A stretch of 64,000 nt of DNA from contig JAJRZW010000058.1 in the NCBI GenBank assembly GCA_024275015.1, positions 1 to 64,000 on the forward strand, read 5' to 3'. This stretch comes from Deltaproteobacteria bacterium. GTDB taxonomy: Bacteria > Desulfobacterota > Desulfobulbia > Desulfobulbales > JAJRZW01. Each line of letters opens with the position of its first letter. Within the stretch, counting starts at the first letter, position 1. Positions 6,961 through 15,681 of this stretch are shown in pieces. A program made the translations under genes and the position numbers. The notes beneath the pieces were generated by a model. That model was not told the DNA's origin. It saw only the letters and a program-made list of their open reading frames with translations, and did no database searches.

Positions 6961-8232
6961 ATGCCTGAACCAGCCTCGGTAAAAAACCACTCCAGCGTCA
7001 ATTTCACCCGTCGATATATAATCGTTACCACGACAATCAGTTCAGTGCTGGTTCTTCTTGTTTTCTGGGTCTTCAACCAGCATTCCGTCCGCCTGATCCA
7101 GGAACAGGTGGTCCATGAGGCCCGGGCCTTCTTTCAGGAAATCGTCCAGACCCGGCAATGGATCATCAGCAACCACGGGGTATACCTGAAACGACCGCCA
7201 TCACCGTAGAACGTCGACGCCATGTCCCTGATCCCGGGGCTCAAACAGGCCATAACCGACCATGACGGAACGGTCTATCATCTCCACAACCACGCGATTA
7301 TCACCGAAGAAATCAGCGCCCTGGGACAGCAGGAAAGATTGTTCAAGATCCGCCTGTTAAGCGACCGGCCCCTGAACCCGGCCAACGCCGCCAGAGACCA
7401 GTACGAGACCCGGGCCCTCGCTGCCTTTAACGCCGGGGAAAGGGAAAGGTTCCGTTTCGAACACCTTGGCACCGGCTACCTGTTCCGTTACCTGGCTCCG
7501 CTTTTCGTCACCGGTGAATGTCTCGTTTGCCATGGGATGCAGGGCTACAAGGTCGGCGATGTCCGCGGCGCCATCGAGGTGATGATCCCGGCGGAAAACG
7601 TGGCCGGAGAGATATTCCAGAGCCGGGTTTACACCCTGCTCACCGCCGGAGCCATTCTGGCCCTTCTCCTGACCGGGGTCATAGTGGTATCACGCAAATA
7701 TCTCCGGGATCTGGCCGAATCCGAAAAGGCCCTGATACTTCTGGCAACCACTGATCCCCTGACCGGAATTTTGAACCGCCGCGAGGGAATGCACCGCTTC
7801 CAGCGGGAGATGACCCGCAATGAGAGAGAAGGGCGGGAAATGAGCCTGATGATCCTCGATCTCGACCGGTTCAAGGCCATCAACGACAACCACGGCCACA
7901 GCGCCGGTGACCAGGCCCTGAAAATCGTCGCCGCCACCATTGCCCAGGGACTGCGGGAATATGACATCGTCTGCCGCTACGGCGGTGAAGAATTCCTCAT
8001 AGTCCTGCCCGGCAACGACCTGAACGGCGGCAAGGAAACCGGGCTTCGCCTTCTTGAGATGATCCGTGAAAACAAACTGCTCCTTGACGACGGCCAGAGG
8101 ATTAAGCTTACCGCCAGTATAGGGATTACCAGTCTCAAAAAAGACGACACCACCGACAGTATTATCAACCGCGCCGATGATGCCATGTACAAGGCCAAAA
8201 GTACGGGCCGCAACCGTCTCTGCTCCCTGTGA
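6961..8232 (+). pseudogene. DUF3365 haem-sensor / GGDEF diguanylate cyclase, split by in-frame TAG
   Basis: One frame with a TAG at 7207-7209. Before it: 82 residues with a membrane segment (IIVTTTISSVLVLLVFWVF) and the opening of a DUF3365 (Tll0287-like) sensor, FFQEIVQTRQWIISNHGVY. After it: the rest of DUF3365 with a c-type haem motif CLVCHGMQGYKVGDVRG, a second membrane segment, and a GGDEF domain with active site YGGEEF near 7980 and DPLTGILNRR. The intact protein would be a periplasmic haem or redox sensor making c-di-GMP in the cytoplasm. An internal ATG at 7222 exists, but without a ribosome-binding site and without the first membrane anchor. Probably a nonsense mutation. Confidence 0.85.
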
Positions 8233-8259
8233 TCCCGTGTCCGGGGCGAAACCCCGTTG

Positions 8260-8853
8260 TTATCCCCCTGTTCTCCTCCCGCTTTTACAGTCGATCACCC
8301 CTTTTTCGCTGACTATGTAATCCATCTTCTGGTCATGCGATGCCTGGGGTACCCGGGCGGTCAGCTGCAGAAAAAAGGCCAGGCCGATCCGCAGGGCCCG
8401 CGAGGCCCGGTGGGCGAGAAAGCGGTCATAAAAACCACCGCCGTATCCCATTCGTCCGCCATTGCCGTCAAATACCGATCCCGGCACCAGGACCGCGTCA
8501 ATCTCATCGGCTCCGACCTCGCGACAGAGAGCAGGGTCGGGTTCGGGTATCCGGCAATAACCGGGCCGTAATTGCGTTTCCGGGTCGTTGATCTCATAAA
8601 CCGCCATCCCCCGGCTTGCCACCTGACTAAGGGGCAGACAAAGACGCTGCCCCCGCGCCAGGATATCATTGATGATCTCCCCGGTGTCGATCTCGGAACG
8701 AAACGAAGCAAAGGCCAGCACCGTTTTTGCCGCCAGTATCGGCGCGAAGCCGGACAAGACCGCGGCCGCGGCCCGCGACCATCGTTCCCGTTCCTCCGCC
8801 CCGGCCCGGTCCCGCAGGGCCAACATCCGTTGTCTGATCTTTTCACCGTCCAT
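8260..8853 (-). CDS. 5-formyltetrahydrofolate cyclo-ligase
   Basis: 197 residues, typical for the MTHFS/YgfA family, which converts 5-formyl-THF to 5,10-methenyl-THF with ATP. Supporting motifs: AFASFRSEIDTGEI near residue 48, LPLSQVASRGMAVY, VLVPGSVFDGNGGRMGYGGG followed by FYDRFLA, the substrate- and ATP-binding glycine-rich signature of the family. It stands alone, convergent with the GGDEF gene. AGGGGCAGGG precedes the ATG closely. In E. coli the equivalent gene is ygfA. Confidence 0.92.
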   Translation of the reverse strand: MDGEKIRQRMLALRDRAGAEERERWSRAAAAVLSGFAPILAAKTVLAFASFRSEIDTGEIINDILARGQRLCLPLSQVASRGMAVYEINDPETQLRPGYCRIPEPDPALCREVGADEIDAVLVPGSVFDGNGGRMGYGGGFYDRFLAHRASRALRIGLAFFLQLTARVPQASHDQKMDYIVSEKGVIDCKSGRRTGG

Positions 8854-8875
8854 GCCCTGCCCCTGTCAATAATAA

Positions 8876-8925
8876 ACCTGAATCCGTGACGGCTTATCAG
8901 AGTGTTGAAAAGACCGTCCATGGAG
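8876..8925. repeat. R1-type and R5-type end fragments
   Basis: Upstream of the cyclo-ligase gene. ACCTGAATCCGTGACGG (R5-type end) is followed by TCAGAGTGTTGAAAAGACCG, which matches one end of R1 elements; no full copy follows. Probably a remnant of insertions. Confidence 0.5.
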
Positions 8926-8997
8926 TACCGACAACAGACTTGTTGACCGCCTCCATCTCAATCTTTACAATAAGCCGTTATAATTTTCATTATCATT

Positions 8998-9103
8998 GAT
9001 GTGGACTCGTAACAAGCATCTCAAACGGAATCATGTCCACGCAATTTCAACAAGTTAGAAGCGTAATTGCCGTTGACCCGCAATTTATTGCGAGGCCAAC
9101 AAC
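8998..9103. repeat. R4 repeat, copy 1
   Basis: Begins TGATGTGGACTCGTAACAAG and continues through CAATTTCAACAAGTTAGAAG, a GCAATTTATTGC palindrome and GAGGCCAACAAC. It matches 36225-36329 along its whole length of about 105 bp with scattered differences. It ends about 18 bases before the start of the radical SAM gene, next to that gene's GAGGAG ribosome-binding site, so it must contain or sit within the promoter region. Confidence 0.85.
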
Positions 9104-9121
9104 AATACATGAGGAGCATAA

Positions 9122-11430
9122 ATGAATACCCCCTCTGCTCTTGAAAGCTGGTGCCACTTTACCGGCGAACACGGCCTGGTATATCTGCGGCCGGAACAGC
9201 CGGACTGGATAATGCTTTCAACCGCGGCCTCGGCCCGGTTAGAATCTGGTAGCCTTGAAAACGCCGCGATCCTGGCCCAGATGGAAAACGAAACGCCGGA
9301 GCCATACAAGGGACGGGAGTCACGGCTTGATCTCGACCGGCTGCGGGAATGCTGGTTTCATCTTACCAACCGCTGCGACCTCGCCTGCGGCCATTGCCTG
9401 TTCAAGGCCTCACCGGCCCGCGACCAGGCCATCGAGCCGGAACTTCTCCGCCGCACCATCGCCGCTGCCGCTGACCTCGGCAGCGATATCTTTTATTTTA
9501 CCGGCGGTGAACCCTTTGTTTACCCGGACTTCACCGATATCCTCGCCCTGGCCCTGCGACGCCCGTCCGCCCACGCGGTAATCCTGACCAACGGCCTGAC
9601 GGCACCGGAATTCATGCCGCAGCTGCAAAAACTCGATTCCGACCGGCTCCACTTCCAAATCAGTCTTGACGGACGCGAGGAAAACCACAACCGGCTGCGG
9701 GGCAGGGGTACCTTTGCCCGGACCATAAAAAGCATCAGGGAACTGAGCAACCACGGCCTGGCCGTGACCCTGTCAGTGGCGGTGAACCGCGGCAATCTCC
9801 ATGACCTTGAGTATCTGGTAAATCTGGCCGCCGGACTTGGCTGCAGAAACCTCCACCTTCTGTGGCATTTTGTCCGCGGCAAGGGCAGCGACGCCCAATT
9901 TGTCACCCCGGAAGAAATCCTGCCGCAATTAATCAAGGCCCAACTTGCCGCCGAGGCCGAAGGGGTGAGTATTGATAACGTCGAGGCCCTGCGGGCCCAG
10001 GTGTTCAGCCCTCCATCCACCCGCTATGATCTCTCAAACAGCGGCTGGGAATCTCTTGCCGTAGGCCCCGACGGCACGGTATTCCCCTCCCCGGCCCTGG
10101 TTGACATCCCCCCCCTTGCCTGCGGCAATGTCGTCGAGGGACTTGAACAGGTGTGGCGCCACAGCCCGATGATTCGGCAGGTCCGCCGGGCAAGCCTCAT
10201 CGACCATCCCTCCACCGCCACTGATCCCTGGCGTTTTCTCATCGGCGGTAATGATATCGATCACAGCTTCATCGCCGGCGGTAAACTCGTCGGCAGCGAC
10301 CCCTATCTCCCCCTCTACCGCGGCCTGGCCCTGTGGCTTATCGACCGCGCCGGGGCGGCATACAAGGCCCCGGCCGGGGCGGATATCCTCCTGCGCATGG
10401 GCGATATACGTTGCAATTGCCCCGACGGCGGTCGCAGCGTGTCGCTGACCCACTGCAATTGCGTGGTATCGCTGGCCGCCGATCAGAGCCGGGCCGAGGT
10501 ACGGGAGTTTTACGGCAGGGCGGCGATAAACCCCAACGACGATATCGCCAATCCCTTTGCCGCAGGGCAAAAAAAGGCCTATTTCATCCCAACGGAGGCG
10601 AAAAACGATCATACGGCTGCGGCAGCCCGGTTGAGTCGGCGGCAATCAGAAAAGGCGAGACCGTGGTCGATCTCGGCAGCGGCAGCGGGGTTGAGTGTTT
10701 CATGGCCGCGGCCACGGTCGGGCCGGAGGGCCGGGTCTTCGGCATCGACATGACCGACGACATGCTGGCCCTGGCCAACACCGCCAAAAAAAAAGTGACG
10801 GCAAAACTCGGATTTGACAACCTCGAATTCCGCAAGGGTTTTTTAGAGGAAATCCCTCTTGAAGACAACATCGCCGACGTGGTGATCTCAAACTGCGTCA
10901 TCAACCTCTCCCCCGATAAACGCGCCACCTACCACGAGATCATCCGCGTCCTCAAGCCCGGCGGCCGGCTGGTGGTAAGCGACGTAGTCAGCGACGGCCC
11001 GGTGGAAGTGGCGATAAAAAACGATGAACAATTCCGCGGCGAATGCCTCGGCGGCGCCCTGCAACAGCTCCATCTGGTAAACATGCTCAAAAACTGCGGC
11101 TTTACCGCGGTCAGGCTCCTGAAACGTTTTCCCTACCGCCGGGTCAGCCATACCGATTTCTTCTCCCTCACCTACGAGGCGATCAAGCCGGCGGCAAAGG
11201 AAACCAAAACAGGAATCTATCGCGGCCCCTTTGCCGGAATTATTCTTGATGACGGCCGGGTAATCTTAAAAGGGCAGACCGCCGAATTCAGCGGTCCGGA
11301 TGATGCTTCCATCTTCCTGGTCGATGCCGACGGCAAGGTCGCTAATATTGATATGGGGCAGAGTTGCTGCGGAATAAAACCCGAAACCACGGCGATTATG
11401 CCGATGATGGGGATAAAAAAAGGACGCTGA
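9122..11430 (+). pseudogene. Radical SAM / ArsM-like methyltransferase fusion with a frameshift
   Basis: The first frame (from 9122) encodes a radical SAM protein: NRCDLACGHC near residue 85 is the CX3CX2C iron-sulfur site, with FTGGEPFVYPDF after it, and a later cysteine cluster IRCNCPDGG...THCNC suggests auxiliary clusters. It goes on into VREFYGRAAINPNDDI, the usual opening of ArsM-type arsenite methyltransferases. At 10601-10605 the frame is lost in a run of five A; one more A would give EAKKRSYGCGSPV and join directly to the methyltransferase frame, which holds VVDLGSGSGVECF, RVLKPGGRLVVSD and a C-terminal YRGPFAGIILDDGRV ... SCCG segment. So this was, or is, one protein of about 770 residues. 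GAGGAG lies before the start. Substrate unknown; arsenic or another metalloid is inference from the ArsM similarity. Confidence 0.82.
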
Positions 11431-11532
11431 AAAAACGGTAAACGCGCCACCCTTTTCGAGACATTTGAAAGCGCGTCAGATTGAATCAGCGTGTTTTTCC
11501 CGGGTTACCGCCTGGGTGGCGGGTTCACGGAT

Positions 11533-12381
11533 TCAGGTTTTAACCACCAGAGTGCCGGCTATACGATCATAAAGGGTACGACGATTGCCATCAAACAGGG
11601 CAACGATATAGCCGACCATTAACGTTATCGGCACCACCACGAACTCCCCGGCATAACGGAGAAAAGCGCGCCAATAACCGATATCACCGCCATCGCAGTC
11701 AACCACCTTCATCCCCAGAATCATCTTGCCCGGGGTTGCGCCGAAACGACCGGTGAGTCCGGCAATATAAAAAAGGCCGATGACCATGTTCACCAGAAGG
11801 GTTACGGTAAAAGCGGTATCAAGATCCGCGTTGGTGTGAAAGGAGAAAAAATGCCGACTCAGCATCTCAACGGTAACGGCGATCACGGTCATGATCAGAA
11901 GATCAAGAACCTTGGCAAAAAAACGAACTCCAAGTCCGGCAAAATTCATCTCTGAAACGTCCTCACTGCCACTGCGTTTTTTCTGTAAAAGGGCAAGCTT
12001 GCATTCTTCACACACCAAACTCTCGCCATGAACCATCATCCCGGCCCGGCGCTTCACCTGGTAGCAGGAAGCACAGACAGCCTCGTCGGCGTCAGAGACA
12101 ATATCCGGCAACGCCACCCCGGCCGGTAGCCATTTGGGCAGAAGGCGATGCCATACCAGGGTATCAGCGTTAATCTCGCCGGCACTTACCTTCTTTCTTA
12201 TCTCGTCTTCCGCGAACGGCCCTTTTTTATCGCGATTCTCGGCAAAAAACCACTGCAGCGGTTTCTCCGCCACCGCCCGGGCGACAAAGGCCCGGGAACA
12301 CGAGGAACACCTGACCTTGCGGCCCTCGTACTTATCGGCCAGCTTTCCCTTGCTCTGACAATGGGGACATGCGACCTGCAT
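11533..12381 (-). CDS. Zinc-ribbon, GYF_2 and RDD membrane protein
   Basis: 282 residues from the ATG at 12381, chosen because GGGAGG sits just before it. Order: a thioredoxin-like zinc-ribbon MJ0042 finger (CPHCQSKGKL...VRCSSCSRAF) at residues 5-35, a GYF_2-type module (WFFAENRDKKGPFAEDEI ... LPKWLPAG) at ~45-95, a second four-cysteine motif (CASCYQVKRR...CEEC), then an RDD domain with about four membrane spans (start AGLGVRFFAKVLDLLIM). RDD proteins are poorly understood; some act in ion transport or stress. The stop TGA lies in ACCTGAATCCGTGA, a short repeat end also found near 8876. Confidence 0.82.
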   Translation of the reverse strand: MQVACPHCQSKGKLADKYEGRKVRCSSCSRAFVARAVAEKPLQWFFAENRDKKGPFAEDEIRKKVSAGEINADTLVWHRLLPKWLPAGVALPDIVSDADEAVCASCYQVKRRAGMMVHGESLVCEECKLALLQKKRSGSEDVSEMNFAGLGVRFFAKVLDLLIMTVIAVTVEMLSRHFFSFHTNADLDTAFTVTLLVNMVIGLFYIAGLTGRFGATPGKMILGMKVVDCDGGDIGYWRAFLRYAGEFVVVPITLMVGYIVALFDGNRRTLYDRIAGTLVVKT

Positions 12382-12478
12382 TATTTCCTCCCGTGCGTAT
12401 TCCCCTCCCACCGTGACCCCCCGGGGGGAAACACAAAACCATGGACTTCCCCTGTCCTCTGACTTAATATAATTCCGT

Positions 12479-12628
12479 GATGGCGTCGTAAAAAATCCGA
12501 TCTACTGCGTCGTGAGCCATTTTTGTTCGTTCGGCATACCGTGTGTATGGCCTCACTCTCAAAAATAACCCACTCCTTGTATATCGAACTTTTTACTTGG
12601 TCATCCCGTTACTTTACAGGACCATCAA
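12479..12628. repeat. R2 palindromic repeat, copy 1
   Basis: In the 387 bp gap between the RDD gene and mutM, which otherwise shows no gene. It starts TGATGGCGTCGTAAAAAATC, includes CGATCTACTGCGTCGT and CACTCCTTGTATATCGAA, and ends TTACAGGACCATCAAT. The copy at 20611-20771 matches over the whole length. The start is the same as the ends of R3. Confidence 0.85.
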
Positions 12629-12768
12629 TCCACGACAGAACAGAATAACATTCTTCCTTCCTTTAATCGAATCCTGTAAAAATAGCATGTTTTCCACTAC
12701 TTTCATGTCTTTTTTCCCACCGGGTCATTTTTTTTTATCTTGCCCCTGCCGGGAAACGGACGCGAATC

Positions 12769-13578
12769 ATGCCTGAACTGCCGGAAGTCGAGGTTATAAG
12801 ACGCGGGATCGCGCCGCGGCTCAAGGGCCGCAGGATCATCCGCGTTGCCGGAAGCGGCCTTGCCATGCGCCACCTCCCCACTGACGCGGAAATCACGGCC
12901 ATCATCGGCAGTACCATCACCAATATCCGCCGCCGGGCAAAATACATCATAATTGAACTTGACTGCGATCTCAGCCTGATCCTGCACCTGGGGATGACCG
13001 GCCGGATCGGGATCATGCCCGGGCAAACCCCGCCCGTCCGCCACGATCACCTCCGTATAGATCTTGAAAACGGACGGGAACTGCGCCTGAACGACAGCCG
13101 TCGCTTCGGCGGAGTCTGGATCTGCACCCCGGGGGAGAGAACCCGCCTCTTCGCTCCCCTGGGACCGGAACCCCTGACCGCCGCATTTTCCGCCGCCTAT
13201 ATGGACAAACTCTCTCAAGGACGGCGGCGGGCGATAAAAAATCTGCTCATGGATAACCATGTGGTGGTGGGAATCGGCAATATCTATGCCAGCGAGGCCC
13301 TGTTTGCCGCCGGCATCCACCCGGCCCGGGCGTCAGACAAAGTATCAACGCGAGAGTGGCGGGCGCTGGTCGCCGCGAGCAAAGAGGTCCTGCGGGCGGG
13401 GATCAAAAACGGCGGCGCCACCATCTCCGACTACCGTAACAGCGACGGAATGCCGGGATATTTTCAAAACCGGCTCATGGTATACGGCCGTGACCAGTGC
13501 GGCCGCTGCGGGAAAAAGGTCAAAAGGATTATCCTCGGCGGACGCGCCAGCTTTTTCTGCCCACAATGCCAGCGATGA
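12769..13578 (+). CDS. mutM: Formamidopyrimidine-DNA glycosylase
   Basis: 269 residues, standard length. It starts MPELPEVEVIRRGI, so after loss of Met the catalytic proline and the adjacent glutamate are in place. The helix-two-turn-helix segment (LLMDNHVVVGIGNIYASEALF) and a C-terminal zinc finger CGRCGKKVKRI...FFCPQCQ complete the Fpg/Nei fold. The enzyme excises 8-oxoguanine and formamidopyrimidines and nicks the DNA. The SDYRNSDGMPGYFQNRLMVY region fits MutM better than Nei. Single gene, convergent with bioF. Confidence 0.95.
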   Translation: MPELPEVEVIRRGIAPRLKGRRIIRVAGSGLAMRHLPTDAEITAIIGSTITNIRRRAKYIIIELDCDLSLILHLGMTGRIGIMPGQTPPVRHDHLRIDLENGRELRLNDSRRFGGVWICTPGERTRLFAPLGPEPLTAAFSAAYMDKLSQGRRRAIKNLLMDNHVVVGIGNIYASEALFAAGIHPARASDKVSTREWRALVAASKEVLRAGIKNGGATISDYRNSDGMPGYFQNRLMVYGRDQCGRCGKKVKRIILGGRASFFCPQCQR

Positions 13579-13591
13579 CAGAAACCGGGAT

Positions 13592-14767
13592 TCAGAACAT
13601 CTCCGGCCTCAGCCCCAGCCCGGCGGCGGCAGCGGCAATGACCTCCGCCGCCCGCGACAGGTCTTCCGCGGCATGATCAAGGGTCACCGACAACCTGAGC
13701 CGGGCCCGGCCCGGTTCCACTGTCGGCGGCCGCGCCGCGGTAAGGAACAACCCCCCATCAAGACATTGTTCCACCAGAGACATGGCCGCGGCACTGTCGC
13801 CGATCAACAGCGGCACAATCTGGCTCGGTCCCGGCTCCCCAGCAATTCCCTGCCTGATGAGTTCCTCCTTGAAAAACCGGGCCCGGGCCAGAAGTTCTCC
13901 GCCCATGCCCGGACGTTTCCCCATCAGCCGGATCGCGGCAAGGTTGGCGGCAACCACCGCCGGCGGCAGGGCGGTGGAATAAATAAAACTCCGGGCCCGG
14001 TTAAGCAGGAGGGTAATAATCCCGGCATCAGCGGCAACATAAGCGCCATAGGACCCCAGGGCCTTGCCGAATGTTCCCATAGCCACCTCCACCCGGTCGG
14101 TAAGCCCGGCAGCGGCAATGGCCCCGGCGCCGTTTTTCCCAAAAACTCCGGTGGCATGGGCCTCGTCAACCATCAGCATGGCCCCGGCAGCCTCTTTAAG
14201 GGCAACGATCTCCCTCAGGGGAGCGAGGTCGCCATCCATGCTGTAAACGCTCTCCACCACCAATAGACCCCTCCCCCGGACCCGGGCGAGGCACTCCTCA
14301 AGATGACCCATATCATTATGGCGGCAGCGAATGAGAGTGGCCCCGGAAAGACGGCAGCCGTCATAGATACTGGCATGACAGAGGCGGTCGACAATCACCG
14401 TATCGTTACGGCCGACAAGGGCGGGGATGATCCCGGTATTGGCGGCAAAGCCACTGCCGAACACCAGGGCCGCCGGTTGCCGTTTAAGTCCGGCCACCGC
14501 GGCCTCAAGCTCATGGAAAAGTTCAAGATCTCCGCTCATCAGGCGGGCGGCGCCGCTGCCGGCGCCATACATTTCAAGCCCCTGACGCGCCGCGGCGATC
14601 AGCTCCGGATCACGGCTCAGGCCGAGATAATCGTTGGAGGAAAAATCAAGGAGTTCAGGCCCGGAACCAAGACGAAGACGTCCGGGACCGATGCGTGCCA
14701 CCGGGCGCAGACAACGAAGGTTACCAGCGGCAGCCCGTTCTTTCAGCCAGGCAGCATATCCTGCCAT
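13592..14767 (-). CDS. bioF: 8-amino-7-oxononanoate synthase
   Basis: 391 residues of the alpha-oxoamine synthase family, PLP fold type I. FSSNDYLGLSRDPEL near residue 42, DRLCHASIYDGCRLSG, MVDEAHATGVFGKNG and the PLP lysine in MGTFGKALGSYGAYV are all present. It condenses pimeloyl-ACP or pimeloyl-CoA with alanine in biotin synthesis. The related Kbl enzyme is an alternative by sequence alone, but the gene overlaps the end of bioB by 25 bases, which strongly favours BioF. Transcribed with bioB. Confidence 0.92.
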   Translation of the reverse strand: MAGYAAWLKERAAAGNLRCLRPVARIGPGRLRLGSGPELLDFSSNDYLGLSRDPELIAAARQGLEMYGAGSGAARLMSGDLELFHELEAAVAGLKRQPAALVFGSGFAANTGIIPALVGRNDTVIVDRLCHASIYDGCRLSGATLIRCRHNDMGHLEECLARVRGRGLLVVESVYSMDGDLAPLREIVALKEAAGAMLMVDEAHATGVFGKNGAGAIAAAGLTDRVEVAMGTFGKALGSYGAYVAADAGIITLLLNRARSFIYSTALPPAVVAANLAAIRLMGKRPGMGGELLARARFFKEELIRQGIAGEPGPSQIVPLLIGDSAAAMSLVEQCLDGGLFLTAARPPTVEPGRARLRLSVTLDHAAEDLSRAAEVIAAAAAGLGLRPEMF

Positions 14768-15672
14768 ATCCGCACCATCTCTTCCCGGAAAAGGTTATCC
14801 TGTTCCGGCAGACGCCCGGCCTGGGTCAGATAGCCACCGATCATCAGGCCATCAATCCCGGCCATAAAAGCGAGACTGAGAAAATCTTCAAGAAAGACCT
14901 CGCGGCCCCCGGCAAAACGGATTGGAAGAGTCGGCATAAGCAGACGGTAGATGGCCACCGCCCGCAGGATCTCAATCTTGGTCAGCGGCTGGGTATCGGC
15001 CATCGGCGTCCCCGGCAGGGGAATAAGGATATTGAGCGGCACCGAATCCACCCGGTACTGGATCAGGGTCAGGGCCATGCTGACCCGGTCGGCCTCGCTC
15101 TCGCCGAGGCCGAAGATCCCGCCGCTGCACACCTCAAACCCGGCCTCATGGGCCGCGTCTATGGTCGCCAGGCGGTCATCAAAACTATGGGTGGTGCAGA
15201 TCCTGGGGAAAAACTCCCGCGAACTCTCAAGGTTATGGTGATAACGGCTGGCCCCGGCCTGTCGCAGAATCTCAAGCTCCGGCCGGGCAAGGATGCCGAA
15301 GGAAACGCAGACCTTGATTCCCACCCGCTCACGAATAGCGGCGACGATCGTTGCCACCTTTCCCACCTCGGCCCGACCCATGCCGCGGCCACTGGTAACC
15401 AGGGAAAAACGCTCCGCCCCGATCCGCTTCGCCTCAGCCGCTGCCGCCAGGATCTCATCCCTGCCCTTGAGAGGATAAACCGGAGCCGCAGTGGTGAAAT
15501 GCCCCGACTGGGCGCAGAAATTACAGTCCTCGCTGCAATGGCCGGATTTAGCATTGATGATACAGCAGCGGGAAAAAGCAGTGCCCCGGTGAGCGAGTTT
15601 CTGCTCCATGGCCCGATCCATTAGTTGTTTCAGGTCGAGGGCAATGATCTCGTCAATCTTTTCCTGCTTCAT
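14743..15672 (-). CDS. bioB: Biotin synthase
   Basis: 309 residues from the ATG at 15672; a GTG two codons earlier overlaps the GAGG ribosome-binding site and is less likely. The radical SAM motif is CSEDCNFCAQSGHF near residue 55, the CX3CX2C form of BioB, followed by CSGGIFGLGES and NILIPLPGTP, and a RFAGGREVFLEDF segment. BioB inserts sulfur into dethiobiotin, using a 4Fe-4S and a 2Fe-2S cluster. It overlaps bioF; bioA and bioD are not in the window. Confidence 0.95.
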   Translation of the reverse strand: MKQEKIDEIIALDLKQLMDRAMEQKLAHRGTAFSRCCIINAKSGHCSEDCNFCAQSGHFTTAAPVYPLKGRDEILAAAAEAKRIGAERFSLVTSGRGMGRAEVGKVATIVAAIRERVGIKVCVSFGILARPELEILRQAGASRYHHNLESSREFFPRICTTHSFDDRLATIDAAHEAGFEVCSGGIFGLGESEADRVSMALTLIQYRVDSVPLNILIPLPGTPMADTQPLTKIEILRAVAIYRLLMPTLPIRFAGGREVFLEDFLSLAFMAGIDGLMIGGYLTQAGRLPEQDNLFREEMVRIWQDMLPG

Positions 15673-15681
15673 ACTCACACC

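Noticed and set aside
3806-7209. General recoding of TAG as a sense codon (for example pyrrolysine)
   Set aside because: Only two of the interrupted genes have TAG, a third has TAA and a fourth a frameshift. The families are not pyrrolysine enzymes, and the paralogue has tyrosine at one of the sites. Kept only as a remote option.
10598-10610. Programmed -1 frameshift
   Set aside because: The heptamer reads G AAA AAC, which does not fit the X XXY YYZ rule well, and I saw no clear stimulatory structure. Loss of one A from a run of six explains it more simply.
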